Assembly (NCBI GenBank): GCA_000437395.1
Contig: FR898170.1
Coordinates: 1-51,774, forward strand
Reading direction: 5' to 3'
Source: Clostridium sp. CAG:288
GTDB lineage: Bacteria > Bacillota_I > Bacilli_A > RFN20 > CAG-288
DNA length: 51,774 bases
A program made the translations under genes and the position numbers. This document shows, one piece after another, positions 27,373 to 35,940 of the stretch (its first letter is position 1; every line of letters begins with the position of its first letter). The notes under the pieces are model-generated. The model saw only the letters and a list, made by a program, of their open reading frames with translations. It did no database searches and was not told the DNA's origin.

Positions 27373-27909
27373 TTAACATTTTATTATTTCTTTTAAAGTT
27401 AGTTGATTCTTTTGATGTACTTTTCCACGTTTAGAAATATATATATTAATTAATTCTATTATCTCATCATTTGACATTTTTGAAAAATAATCAGTTATAA
27501 ACTCAGATTGTTTTTTATATTTTTTGTTTTTCTTCCGATAAAATTCATTAGCTTTTATTCCAGTATTAGCTTTGGAAAATTCTGCATAATAATTTTCTTT
27601 TAAAATAAATAATATTTCAAATTCTGGTAAAGTACATATATCATATTTGGCTTTTATTTTTTGTGGCAATACAATTTTAGGAGTTTTTAAAGTGTCAGAA
27701 AGCTTATCCCCTACTCTATAAATAGTGACATTATCGTTTGGACTTAGCATCAAAATATTAGCCAAAACTTCTCCTTCAATTTTACGGCATTGTTTAATTT
27801 CGCCAGTTAGTAATTCTTTTTTATCAAATTTTAATAGACCTTTTTCTAAGACGACATTAAGAAATGCTAACTCGCTATTTCCTTCAGTCATTATTAATAT
27901 GTAAGTCAT
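27373..27909 (-). CDS. TOPRIM/RloB-like partner of an AAA ATPase
   Basis: This 178-aa protein opens with a strand and then TEGNSELAFL, like the EG-x-(S/T)-(D/E) start of TOPRIM-type and RloB-like nucleases. VGDKLSD near residue 68 could supply the acidic second site, and LPEFEILFIL resembles the conserved P-x-F-E-(L/I) segment of RloB-like proteins. It overlaps the upstream ATPase gene by 26 bp, so the two are coupled. An ATPase with a small TOPRIM/RloB-like nuclease is a recurring layout of abortive-infection systems such as AbiL and other ATPase-TOPRIM pairs. Assignment is by motif only. Confidence 0.6.
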   Translation of the reverse strand: MTYILIMTEGNSELAFLNVVLEKGLLKFDKKELLTGEIKQCRKIEGEVLANILMLSPNDNVTIYRVGDKLSDTLKTPKIVLPQKIKAKYDICTLPEFEILFILKENYYAEFSKANTGIKANEFYRKKNKKYKKQSEFITDYFSKMSNDEIIELINIYISKRGKVHQKNQLTLKEIIKC

Positions 27910-29065
27910 TAATAATCAATTCCTTAACATTTAGTAATTGCTCATAGTTAAATGATGTGTTAAATACATTGTTATCAAACTGATTGCTCTTTGATAATTC
28001 AGTTCTTACATCGTAATCAGAATATAAATTTTTAACATTAACATATCCATTTTCTTTATGAGTAATAAATATATTATCTCTTCTGCTTAGAGAATCTAAT
28101 ATTTCTGTATAGTGTGTACTAAAAATAAGTTTGGCACCTTTTGAATTTATATTTTTACTGTTAAATATAAATAATAAATTCTTAACTAAATTTTTGTGAA
28201 AACAATTTTCTATTTCATCAACAATAAATACTTTTCCGTATTTTAAAGCGTTTATACTTCTTACATATAATTCTACGCCTCTGAATGTTCCTGAGGATAA
28301 AATAGATAACAATTCAAGTTTAGAAATAATTATTTCTTTTTCATTTATTCTTTTAAATTTAACTAAATCAGAATTATCACAAATTATATATTCAATACTT
28401 TCATCAAGTAGTTTTATGATGGATGAAACTAATTCTTTATCGCAACTATTTAAGCTAGCAAAAAAAGTATTTCTAACAATATTTCCGTCAAAGTTAACAA
28501 TGTTGTTATTGCTAAATTCATCAACGCTTATTTTATCTCCAGTAATTTTGGCAATTGCTGAAGTATCTAATAATGATGATTTTAGTATTTCACTTTCATC
28601 AACACCATTAGTATTTAATAAGTCTAAATTTACTATTCCTCGTGCTTTATTGTATTCTAGCTTTATTAATTTCTCATTAGTAATTGGAGAATAGATATTT
28701 GCTATTGAAAGTTTATCTATTTCAATTTTATTAAATGTGCAACTATAGTTATATAAGAATCCTTCTAAATAAAAAACTATATTTAAATCTATGCTATCCT
28801 TTTTAAATTCACGTGGAATAAATTCCCATCTACCTGTTTGTAAGAATAATAAAGTTTTAAGAACTAAAGAAAGTGCAGTTGATTTTCCTGATGAGTTTCC
28901 ACCAACAAAAGCAATACTTCTAAAAGTATTTAATCCTTTATCTATTTCTTCAATTTCACTTAGTTTATCTTTTTGGTATACTCTTGTTCTTGTTGTAAAA
29001 TCCAATTCAAAGTTATCTTCTAACAATTTAAAACCACTTGCTTTTACCTTTAATAACTCTAACAT
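27884..29065 (-). CDS. AAA (ABC/SMC-like) ATPase of a predicted defence pair
   Basis: Walker A is GGNSSGKST at residues 55-63. The ABC-like signature region is LSSGTFRG, Walker B is VFIVDEIENCFH, and the histidine switch is FSTHYTEI. This layout belongs to the OLD/RloA-type AAA ATPases found in abortive-infection operons. The N-terminal FKLLEDNFELDF strand pattern is typical for the group. AAGGAG precedes the ATG. It overlaps the TOPRIM/RloB-like gene, and the two together probably sense infection and then cleave nucleic acid (inference from the family). No membrane or signal segments are seen. Confidence 0.82.
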   Translation of the reverse strand: MLELLKVKASGFKLLEDNFELDFTTRTRVYQKDKLSEIEEIDKGLNTFRSIAFVGGNSSGKSTALSLVLKTLLFLQTGRWEFIPREFKKDSIDLNIVFYLEGFLYNYSCTFNKIEIDKLSIANIYSPITNEKLIKLEYNKARGIVNLDLLNTNGVDESEILKSSLLDTSAIAKITGDKISVDEFSNNNIVNFDGNIVRNTFFASLNSCDKELVSSIIKLLDESIEYIICDNSDLVKFKRINEKEIIISKLELLSILSSGTFRGVELYVRSINALKYGKVFIVDEIENCFHKNLVKNLLFIFNSKNINSKGAKLIFSTHYTEILDSLSRRDNIFITHKENGYVNVKNLYSDYDVRTELSKSNQFDNNVFNTSFNYEQLLNVKELIINDLHINND

Positions 29066-29321
29066 AAAATTGCTCTCCTTGCGCGCATAATTATATCAAA
29101 TAAATTTAGAATAATCAATCACTAAAACATATTTTTTGTTTTAATGATTATAAATAGTATATGTTTTCTTTACTATTTCTATTAATATAAGAGACTATTT
29201 TACTTTAAAATTTAATATTTTCTTACAACTTATATAAATTATTTTTTATTTTTATATGATATATTTATTATTGTAAACAATAGATATTAGTTATTTAAAC
29301 TATATCTTTTGGAGAATAAAT

Positions 29322-30047
29322 ATGGAAGAAGAAATAAAAAAACTATATGAGATTATAAACGATAGTAAAAGAATTGTTTTCTTTTCTGGTGCTGGCGTTT
29401 CAGTTAGTTCAGGCATTCCTGATTTTAGAGGTGAACATGGTATATATAAATATGCTCCAGAAGAAATGATTTCACATCATTTCTTTTTAGAACATACTAA
29501 AGAATTTTTTGATTTTTACCTCAAACACTTGGTATTTTTAGATGCTAATGAAAATGAATGTCATAAAGCTATAGCTTATTTAGAAAAAGTTGGTAAAGTT
29601 GAAGCAGTTGTTACCCAGAATATTGATGGGTTACATCAAAAAGCTGGATCTAAAAAGGTTATAGAATTACATGGAAGTATTCATAGAAATCACTGTATGA
29701 AATGTCATAAGTTTTACGATATAAAAGATATGAAGTTTACCCCTATTCCATATTGTTCTTGTGGCGGTATTATTAAACCTGATGTAGTTTTATATGAAGA
29801 AAGTTTAAATGAAGAAGATATTACTAATACAATTAGAGCTATAAGCTCTTGCGATACTCTTATTGTTATAGGTACTTCTTTAAGTGTTTATCCTGCAGCT
29901 TCGTTTATTGATTTCTTTAGAGGTAAACACCTTGTTGTCATTAATTTAGGACAAACTAGAAATAGAGTAGATGCTGAACTAATTATTGATGGTAAAGTTG
30001 AAAATTACTTAAATATGGAAAATATAAGAAAATATTTAAAAAAATGA
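29322..30047 (+). CDS. cobB: NAD-dependent protein deacylase (sirtuin)
   Basis: This is a SIR2-family enzyme that removes acyl groups from lysines using NAD. The NAD-binding GAGVSVSSGIPDFRG motif, TQNIDGLHQKAG, and the catalytic His in ELHGS are all present. A zinc ribbon follows (CMKC, then CSCGG). IGTSLSVYPAASF and the closing VINL strand complete the fold. The length of 241 aa fits bacterial CobB/SrtN-type sirtuins. GGAG precedes the ATG. It ends with TGA, which shows the standard code here. It is probably a housekeeping gene. A defensive NADase role (as in ThsA) is less likely because no partner gene is adjacent. Confidence 0.93.
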   Translation: MEEEIKKLYEIINDSKRIVFFSGAGVSVSSGIPDFRGEHGIYKYAPEEMISHHFFLEHTKEFFDFYLKHLVFLDANENECHKAIAYLEKVGKVEAVVTQNIDGLHQKAGSKKVIELHGSIHRNHCMKCHKFYDIKDMKFTPIPYCSCGGIIKPDVVLYEESLNEEDITNTIRAISSCDTLIVIGTSLSVYPAASFIDFFRGKHLVVINLGQTRNRVDAELIIDGKVENYLNMENIRKYLKK

Positions 30048-30073
30048 GTTAGCGTAGTGCTAACTCACTTTTT
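30045..30073. terminator. Terminator of the sirtuin gene
   Basis: A 9-bp stem (30045-30053 with 30059-30067) has a 5-nt loop and is followed by CTTTTTAT. It overlaps the stop codon. The A-run on the left lets it also serve the minus-strand SPFH gene. Confidence 0.85.
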
Positions 30074-30080
30074 ATAAAAA

Positions 30081-31205
30081 CTACTCTTTATTATTCCTTT
30101 TAGAAGTTAAAGATGAAGTTAATTGAGTTAAAATATCTCCACCAGTTGAAAGGTTGATATTTCCAACTTTTTCACATATTCTCTCAACATATTCAAGTTC
30201 TTTGAGCTTGTATAATGTTTCGTTTTCATCCATTAATCTAGCTGTATTTAAAAGAGATCTTGTTGAAGCAACTTCTTCTCTACGAGAGATAACATTGGCT
30301 TGAGCTTTCTTTTCTGCTACTAAAACAGTGTTCATGATATCTCTTATCTCACCTGGAAGAATAATATCTTTGACGGATACACTCTCGATATCAAGATATA
30401 GTTCTTTGCCTTTTTCTTTAATAGTGTCTGATAAGAATTTAGATACTTCGTTTTTAGTAGCTAAAATGGTATCAAACGTTTTATCGCCAACGTATTCCCT
30501 TAAAGCTAATTGAATAGCGACGTATAATTGATTCTTATAGTCGTCTATTTCTGTAGCTGCTTTAATATAGTCAGTAATTTTATAATTACAAACACAATTG
30601 ATTCGTAAGGTTACTTTGTCGCTAGTTAAAATCTCTTGTCCGACAACATCTTGTTGTACTAAACAAGTCTTCATTTTTATAACTTCAACAGGACTTTCTT
30701 TACTCTTTAAGTAATAATATTCGCCTGGATTGAGAGTTTTTATAAACTTTTCTTTAATGAATAACAATCCAATTTCCTTTTTAGAAATAGAATAGTAATC
30801 AAAGCAATCGTCTAATTCAAAGCAATCATAAAGATATTCTGGAAAGTCTTCAGGCAATTCTGGATTGGATAAATCGAGTGTTAAGAATGTATTTTCACGA
30901 TCGATATTCCAAAAGAAATGTTTACCTGGATAAACGATATTTGCAAAATTACCGTTGACAAAATGAAGTGTTAACTCACCTGATTTTGCAATTACTTTTG
31001 TGACTAATTTATTAAAATTTTCGTCTGAAGTAAAGATACTTATATCAGTATCTTCGTTTTCAACTTTGATTTCATCATCTGAAATTTTAGCAAGCTCAAA
31101 AGATTTACCACCAATAGTGGAATACTTACCTGCATCGACCATTTTAATAAACTTTCCTTTCTTAAATAAGAAACCTTTAAAACCTTCTTTAACTAATACT
31201 TTCAT
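30081..31205 (-). CDS. SPFH/slipin-like protein
   Basis: The C-terminal 200 residues have the SPFH (band 7) pattern: QEILTSDKVTLRINCVCNYKITD, then AATEIDDYKNQLYVAIQLALREYVGDKTFDTIL and a coiled segment with VLVAEKKAQANVISRREEVASTRS. This is very close to slipin/stomatin proteins. The N-terminal 150 residues appear to duplicate a small beta domain (KGFLFKKGKFIKMVDAGKY and GLLFIKEKFIKTLNPGEYY). There is no N-terminal membrane anchor, unlike true stomatins. A strong AGGAGG site precedes the ATG. It may scaffold membrane or stress complexes. It lies just downstream of the large structured RNA, which ends in its own terminator. Confidence 0.85.
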   Translation of the reverse strand: MKVLVKEGFKGFLFKKGKFIKMVDAGKYSTIGGKSFELAKISDDEIKVENEDTDISIFTSDENFNKLVTKVIAKSGELTLHFVNGNFANIVYPGKHFFWNIDRENTFLTLDLSNPELPEDFPEYLYDCFELDDCFDYYSISKKEIGLLFIKEKFIKTLNPGEYYYLKSKESPVEVIKMKTCLVQQDVVGQEILTSDKVTLRINCVCNYKITDYIKAATEIDDYKNQLYVAIQLALREYVGDKTFDTILATKNEVSKFLSDTIKEKGKELYLDIESVSVKDIILPGEIRDIMNTVLVAEKKAQANVISRREEVASTRSLLNTARLMDENETLYKLKELEYVERICEKVGNINLSTGGDILTQLTSSLTSKRNNKE

Positions 31206-31263
31206 AAAATCCTCCTAATTAAATAAAATATATATTAATCCACTCCCTTAATGGAAAAATATC

Positions 31264-31734
31264 AAAAAAAAAATAATCCTTTATAAAAACTAAGCGGTTA
31301 TTGATTTAGTAGTAACGCTTTAAAGCGGATATGCTAGATATTGGCTTTGATTAATTGCTACGATATCCTCGCAAAGCAAAGCCTAGTTTTTATTGCTTAG
31401 TATAATTAATTAACTAATGTTAAATAATTATTAAGCTAGGATTATTTAATAGTGATCGAAGTGCCAGTTAATTTTAACAGCCTGAAATGATCATAGAATT
31501 GTGACAAAATTCTTTAAGATTAATGTGTTTTTGTTTCCATAACCGTTGGATAATAATCTTTATTTTTGATTATTATGTTGGAATCGAACCAACTAATGAG
31601 CTTTTAGATTAACAATTGCACAAAGAGTAAAGATAGTTACTCTTCTAAGCACATAAAATTCAGTATGCACTTTGGTATACCTTGTGTACTGTGATTTATG
31701 TTTGAAAAATCCACCTTATCGAATGTTATATGCT
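31264..31734 (-). ncRNA. Large structured RNA of unknown class (~470 nt)
   Basis: This is a 700-bp stretch without a convincing protein gene, but with many stems. Closing stem: 31272-31280 with 31438-31446, directly followed on the minus strand by ten U (31273-31264), which sets the strand and the 3' end. Inside it: 31289-31295 with 31395-31401 (or the alternative 31283-31292 with 31384-31393), 31343-31349 with 31377-31383, and 31294-31300 with 31313-31318. A possible pseudoknot is 31327-31332 with 31363-31368. The 5' half has 31495-31500 with 31508-31513, a 9-bp stem 31550-31558 with 31568-31576, a T-arm-like hairpin 31577-31593, an 8-bp stem 31623-31630 with 31637-31644, and a long arm 31651-31701 tipped by palindromic GGTATACC. 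A TTGACA-N17-TATATT promoter precedes it. Length and ornateness recall ROOL-type RNAs, but I cannot match a consensus. Confidence 0.75.
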
Positions 31735-31740
31735 TCTACT

Positions 31741-31769
31741 AATATATAAACAAAATTCAACAATGTCAA
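31741..31769 (-). promoter_or_regulatory. Strong promoter of the large structured RNA
   Basis: On the minus strand, consensus TTGACA (31764-31769) and TATATT (31741-31746) are separated by 17 bp. Transcription would start near 31734, just before the structured region. It faces away from the terminator of the next gene upstream. Confidence 0.8.
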
Positions 31770-31820
31770 TATATTTTGAAAAAAATGTCTAATTAAATTA
31801 GAAACTTCAAAATATTAAAT

Positions 31821-31853
31821 AAAAAAGATAATGATACAAGACTAATCATTATC
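31821..31853 (-). terminator. Terminator of the small 31906-32088 gene
   Basis: A 9-bp perfect stem (31827-31835 with 31845-31853) has a 9-nt loop and is followed on the minus strand by six T. It separates the small gene from the RNA promoter. Confidence 0.85.
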
Positions 31854-31905
31854 CATATTAATAACTTTATCAGCCATAAATTTAATTTTATATTTACTTA
31901 AAATT

Positions 31906-32088
31906 TTATTTTTGGTCTTTAATTTTATTATTAGTTTTTTCCAATGCGTCTAATTCATCAAGCTCTTTTCTATATTTTCCTAGCATAATAATTCTATGTT
32001 TAAGCTCTGTAAAAGTCATTATTCTATCTTGACATCCACCAACGAATAAAGCTGCCATATCTTTTTCAATTTCTTCTCTTGTTCTCAT
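31906..32088 (-). CDS. Small helical hypothetical protein (60 aa)
   Basis: This short protein has two charged helices (REEIEKDMAALFVGG and ELKHRIIMLGKYRKELDELDALEK). GAAGG lies about nine bases ahead of the ATG, and a clear terminator follows, so it looks like a real gene. The family is not recognised. The composition would suit a small regulatory or scaffold protein. Confidence 0.6.
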   Translation of the reverse strand: MRTREEIEKDMAALFVGGCQDRIMTFTELKHRIIMLGKYRKELDELDALEKTNNKIKDQK

Positions 32089-32206
32089 CAGTAATTACCT
32101 TCTTAAATGGTTGAATATGTGTTTCATAATTCGTTTAAAGTAAAATTTTTGTAACTTAAAAACTTATTAAGTTTTTAAAGCTATAAATTAATTTTCTAAA
32201 TATAAA

Positions 32207-32563
32207 TTACCAGTCGTTAAGTGTATATCTTTTAAAACTTTTAAACTTGCTTACATCGAAAGCAAAAATGTATTTAAACTTTACATATGGAGTATTAGGC
32301 ATAAATATATCCAAAGGAGAACATTCAGTTTTTGGATCTACTATTTCTTCACAGTCAACATAAGTTTTACATCCCATGGTGCAATCACCATCTTCAATAT
32401 CTTCATATTCATAAACATTATCAAAATAAGTAATATCCATTAGCTCAAAATCAACATCGTCAATTTTAACTTCTCTTCCAACATACTTAGACATAATTTC
32501 TTCAACATCTTTTTCTTCTAAAATTTTGTAAGTAGTTGTAGTAATGACTTTCTTTTCGATCAT
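32207..32563 (-). CDS. Hypothetical acidic protein (118 aa)
   Basis: The family is not recognised. The protein starts with alternating hydrophobic strands (KKVITTTTYKIL), has a strongly acidic centre (YEYEDIEDGDCTMGC) with Cys residues near 61, 65 and 70, and ends with an aromatic-basic stretch. A GAGGT site precedes the ATG by seven bases. No partner gene is obvious. It lies in a run of small unknown genes downstream of the zinc-ribbon gene. Confidence 0.6.
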   Translation of the reverse strand: MIEKKVITTTTYKILEEKDVEEIMSKYVGREVKIDDVDFELMDITYFDNVYEYEDIEDGDCTMGCKTYVDCEEIVDPKTECSPLDIFMPNTPYVKFKYIFAFDVSKFKSFKRYTLNDW

Positions 32564-32763
32564 ATTTTTTACCTCTTTTGCTTATACTTATATTTTAAAT
32601 GTTGCTTGTTATTATTTGTAATAATTATCAAAAGTGTGCATGTATGAATACATTTATAGCTAAATACTATCTTTATAATTTGTTTAAATATATGTTTCAT
32701 AAATAATATCTTTAATTTTTCTCAAATCATTATTATTTATCTTTAACATGTTGATAACAAATT

Positions 32764-32802
32764 AAAAAGGCAGAAAACAGTGATAAATACTGAGTTTCTG
32801 CC
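32764..32802. terminator. Terminator after the 33838-32848 gene pair
   Basis: An 8-bp stem (32769-32776 with 32795-32802) extends inward through CAGT/ACTG. On the minus strand TTTTTAATT follows. The rest of the gap 32564-32763 holds no gene that I can support. Confidence 0.8.
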
Positions 32803-32847
32803 TATAATTTTTGTTTATAGTTTCCAAAAGTTTAATATGTAAGCTAT

Positions 32848-33054
32848 TTACTTCTTAACTTTCCAAGCGCCTGTAAATAATCCTTTTTCAAGTGGAATTT
32901 GTTGGCCACAACTTGGACATAAAACATATCCTTCAAATTCGATTGAATTTCCTGAATATGCATATGGATTGATATCAGTGACATCAATTTCCAATTTTGC
33001 ATTACAGCTTGGGCACTTACATTTAATACCTTTACCTTCTTTTAAGACTTTCAT
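32848..33054 (-). CDS. Small zinc-ribbon protein (68 aa)
   Basis: Two CPSC pairs (near residues 14 and 47), spaced by about 30 residues with an aromatic-rich middle, form a zinc-ribbon outline. AAGGAG lies ahead of the ATG, four bases after the stop of the upstream gene, so the two are one operon. The function is unknown. Proteins of this kind often act as accessory nucleic-acid or protein-binding modules. Confidence 0.7.
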   Translation of the reverse strand: MKVLKEGKGIKCKCPSCNAKLEIDVTDINPYAYSGNSIEFEGYVLCPSCGQQIPLEKGLFTGAWKVKK

Positions 33055-33058
33055 TTCC

Positions 33059-33838
33059 TTATTCTCCTTTTAATATCTTAAATCCAATATCTGGATTGAG
33101 ATCCAATTCTTTAAATACTCTCTTAAGTATGTCATCTTTATTAGAAATACTAGAATCATTTTTAAGTGTATTATAGAGCTCTATTTCATCGTTACGCAAA
33201 TAGTTAAGTACAGTTTTTCCAAGTGGTATGAATTCACTTTCTTTTAATGATTCCATTTGTTGTTTCCACTTATATGCTTGTTCACATTGTTTTTGTTCTT
33301 TTTCATATAAATGTGCATACTTTGAACGAATAATATTTGCATAGTACCCACGCATTGTAATTGTTCCGTCTTCTGTAACCATGTCGTAATTATAAACAAC
33401 TTTGCCATTAATTACTTTTTCAATTTTAGCATCGACATAATTAACATTTTTCATTATTAAACCAATTCCCATGCGAGATGAAGTCCAGAAATTGTTAATG
33501 ATTAAATATAAAACATCGTATTCTTTGTTATAGTTATCTTCTTGTGATTTGAACACATTATAAAAAGAGCTATAGTGTTTTCTTAAATCGTCATCTTTAT
33601 TAATTGAAAAATATGGATAACTATTTTTCTTATAATAAAAGTTTCCATCAGATAGACTAAAAAAATTGTAAGCTTCATTAATAGATATTCCTAATCTATA
33701 AGATATATAATTTGCAAAACTAGCTGTCTCTTCTTCGAGTTTTTTTGAGAGATTTTCATGTGCTATTATAGAGTCTCTTAGATCAATATCCCACTGAGTA
33801 TAGCGTTTGAATAAATTAATATAATTTTCTTCTTCCAT
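33059..33838 (-). CDS. Hypothetical protein (259 aa)
   Basis: The family is not recognised. The N-terminal half is helical and Glu/Tyr-rich. A beta region near residues 105-170 has VLYLIINNFW, ARIEKV-like strands and YNYDMVTEDG. A charged helical tail carries EKEQKQCEQAYKWKQQMESLKE. There is no signal or membrane segment. The ribosome site is poor (GGGG ten bases away). It is followed after four bases by the small zinc-ribbon gene, and the two probably work together. Confidence 0.6.
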   Translation of the reverse strand: MEEENYINLFKRYTQWDIDLRDSIIAHENLSKKLEEETASFANYISYRLGISINEAYNFFSLSDGNFYYKKNSYPYFSINKDDDLRKHYSSFYNVFKSQEDNYNKEYDVLYLIINNFWTSSRMGIGLIMKNVNYVDAKIEKVINGKVVYNYDMVTEDGTITMRGYYANIIRSKYAHLYEKEQKQCEQAYKWKQQMESLKESEFIPLGKTVLNYLRNDEIELYNTLKNDSSISNKDDILKRVFKELDLNPDIGFKILKGE

Positions 33839-34046
33839 AATACCCCATTAATAGAATTTAACTCTAAATAATATGTTTTCAAAAATATTTAAGCCTGACC
33901 TGCTTTAAAATTACTTTTGATTTATTTAAATTATAGCATAATTATTTTTTAATACATATTTTTGTTGCTTATATTATTAGAGATAAAATTCTATTTTTAA
34001 TATTTTTTATGATTACTATCGTTATAAAATTCAGTTTTTAATCAAT

Positions 34047-34135
34047 GAATTGTAAACAACTTGTAAAGAAATTAAAATTTATCAAAAAAGTGAGCAAAAA
34101 CATATGAAATCTTACGGTTATATATAGTGAAGGGG
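34047..34135 (+). repeat. ~90-bp dispersed repeat, copy 1
   Basis: This copy is nearly identical to 37076-37165 (one substitution and one inserted base over about 89 bases). It is also related to 37361-37438 and 39271-39348. All are in the same orientation. The shared core runs from TTTATCAAAAAAGTGAGC to TTATATATAGTGAAGGGG. This copy precedes the XRE-ImmA + PIN module. Confidence 0.95.
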
Positions 34136-34282
34136 CAAATAATAGGGGGTTATAATTAAATCAAGTAAGTTATATCTTTGTTTTATTTGTAATTAAAGAT
34201 AATAAAAATAGAACAATTTATCTCTAATAAGTGTTTATTTTTTACAAAAATATAATATAATATAAACAGAAGGAGGTACGTT

Positions 34283-35329
34283 ATGATTAGTAAAAATATT
34301 AAGTATTATCGTTTAATAAAATCAATGAGTAAAAAGGATTTAGCAGAAGCTGTCAATGTTACTCCAATGGCTATATCAAATTATGAAAGTGGCAAAAGAA
34401 AACCTGAAATCGATATTTTGAAAAAAATAGCTAATGTTTTAGGGGTTCGTGTAGTTGATTTCCTTACTGTAAGAAATGAAAACATTCAGTTTAGTCATAA
34501 TGAATTTAGAAAGAGTTCCTCCTTACCTAAAAATACCCAAGAATATATTTTTGAAAGTATAGAAGAATACTTTAGTCGCTTTATGGATGCGGTTGAAATA
34601 TTAGGAGGAGATGTTTTACCTAATTTTCCAAAATGCCATTATTTAGAGATAACTAAAGATGTTGAAAAAGATGCTTTAAACCTTAGAAGATATTTAGGAT
34701 TTGCTGATAATGGACCTATAGATGATTTAATTGGTAGCCTAGAAAATAAAGGCTTTTTAGTTTTATTAAAAGAAATTGATGATGATAAATTTTCTGGTAT
34801 TAATGGATTTGTAAATAATCATCCATATATTATGTTAAATAAAAAAATGACTATTGAACGTAACAGATCAACTATCGCACATGAATTAACTCATCTTATG
34901 TTTAATTGGGATAATGTTGATATGAACGAAAAAGAAATTGAAAACTATGCAACTGCTATTGGTGGAGCTTTCTTGTTTCCAAAAGAAGATGCCATAAGAG
35001 AACTAGGAGTTCATCGTAAATCTGTCAGTAAAGATATGATATTAGTTGCTACTGAATATGGTATCTCAATGTTTTTATTAGCTAAAAGAGCTGAAATTTT
35101 AAAAATAATATCTGAATCTTCTTCAAGAAAATTTTATATTTTGGCATCAGAAAAAGGCTGGAGAAAAAATGAGCCAAGTCGTATTGAAAAATTAGAAAGA
35201 CCTATATTATTTGAGCAACTTGTCTATAGAGCAATTAACGAAAATGAGATTAGTATTCAACGTGGAGCAGAGTTACTTAAAAAGCCTTATGATGAAGTAG
35301 CTAATGATTGCCTTTTTGATAATAAATAA
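34283..35329 (+). CDS. XRE-type regulator with ImmA/IrrE metallopeptidase domain
   Basis: Residues 1-60 are a clear XRE helix-turn-helix (KDLAEAVNVTPMAISNYESGKRKP). The second half has the ImmA/IrrE-type HELTH zinc-protease motif near residues 199-203, preceded by NNHPYIML, as in COG2856 proteins. The length of 348 aa is standard for the fused form. AAGGAGGT lies seven bases ahead of the ATG. The PIN-domain gene starts five bases after its stop. XRE-ImmA proteins paired with a toxin-like gene form known toxin-antitoxin types. Here the peptidase protein would be the regulator or antitoxin (inference). Confidence 0.9.
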   Translation: MISKNIKYYRLIKSMSKKDLAEAVNVTPMAISNYESGKRKPEIDILKKIANVLGVRVVDFLTVRNENIQFSHNEFRKSSSLPKNTQEYIFESIEEYFSRFMDAVEILGGDVLPNFPKCHYLEITKDVEKDALNLRRYLGFADNGPIDDLIGSLENKGFLVLLKEIDDDKFSGINGFVNNHPYIMLNKKMTIERNRSTIAHELTHLMFNWDNVDMNEKEIENYATAIGGAFLFPKEDAIRELGVHRKSVSKDMILVATEYGISMFLLAKRAEILKIISESSSRKFYILASEKGWRKNEPSRIEKLERPILFEQLVYRAINENEISIQRGAELLKKPYDEVANDCLFDNK

Positions 35330-35334
35330 TATAT

Positions 35335-35874
35335 ATGGAATTTATTAGTAGTGATACAAATGTTTGGATTGATTTTTGCACAATAGATAAACTCTATTTA
35401 CCTTTTAAGTTACCATATACATATATCATGAATAATGATGCAATTGAGGATGAATTATTAAATCCAAAAGATTTAAAAGATCAATTAATACAATTAGGAC
35501 TTAAAGAAGTTGAATTAGATATTGATGAATTATTCCTGGCTGAAGAATATGGATGCAAATATAAAAAGCTATCTATATATGATAGAATCGCTTTAGCTAT
35601 AGCAAAAAATCGCCATATTTTATTATTAACAGGCGATTTAAACTTAAGAAAAGCTGCACAGAAAGAATCAGTAGAAATAATAGGAACACTAGGAATACTA
35701 GATAGACTATTTGGATATAACTATATAACTGAAGCTGAATTCGATGAATGCATAAGAAAATTAAAAGATCTAAATTTTGTCAGTGATATTAGATTACCTG
35801 CAAATGAATTAGAAGAAAGACTGACAATAAGAAAAAAAGAAGAAATAAAGACTAATTTCAAAGTTGCCATTTAA
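35335..35874 (+). CDS. PIN-domain protein (predicted RNase toxin)
   Basis: The PIN fold is read from the acidic residues in order: Asp7 in SSDTNVW, Asp83 in LSIYDRIALAIAK and Asp101 in LLTGDLNLRKAA, with IGTLGILDRL following as in DUF3368-like VapC relatives. The length of 179 aa is normal. It starts five bases after the XRE-ImmA gene with no clear ribosome site of its own, so it is likely translated by coupling. This fits a toxin kept in step with its regulator. The pair is bounded by repeat copy 1 and a terminator. Confidence 0.8.
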   Translation: MEFISSDTNVWIDFCTIDKLYLPFKLPYTYIMNNDAIEDELLNPKDLKDQLIQLGLKEVELDIDELFLAEEYGCKYKKLSIYDRIALAIAKNRHILLLTGDLNLRKAAQKESVEIIGTLGILDRLFGYNYITEAEFDECIRKLKDLNFVSDIRLPANELEERLTIRKKEEIKTNFKVAI

Positions 35875-35900
35875 TATTATGCTAATATGTAATTAATTAA

Positions 35901-35929
35901 AAAGGCAAAATTGATATTTAATTTTGCCT
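35901..35929. terminator. Bidirectional terminator after the PIN gene
   Basis: A 10-bp stem (35903-35912 with 35920-35929) has a 7-nt loop. An A-run lies on its left and a T-rich stretch on its right. It lies between convergent genes. Confidence 0.85.
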
Positions 35930-35940
35930 ATATATTTGTT

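Noticed and set aside
29322..30047. Sirtuin as a defensive NADase
   Set aside because: It has the zinc ribbon and length of a normal CobB-type deacylase and no linked defence gene on its strand.
31577..31593. Hairpin GTTGG-7nt-CCAAC looks like a tRNA or tmRNA T-arm on the minus strand
   Set aside because: No matching acceptor stem, D-arm, anticodon or CCA end follows; it is followed by another hairpin, so it is treated as one stem of the larger RNA.
32620..32680. Possible fifth, diverged copy of the ~90-bp repeat
   Set aside because: Only a short run (ATTATCAAAAGTG) resembles the core; the conserved right end is absent.
34047..34135. Repeat as an integron attC site
   Set aside because: No clear GTTRRRY core sites or long imperfect palindrome, and no integrase gene in the window.
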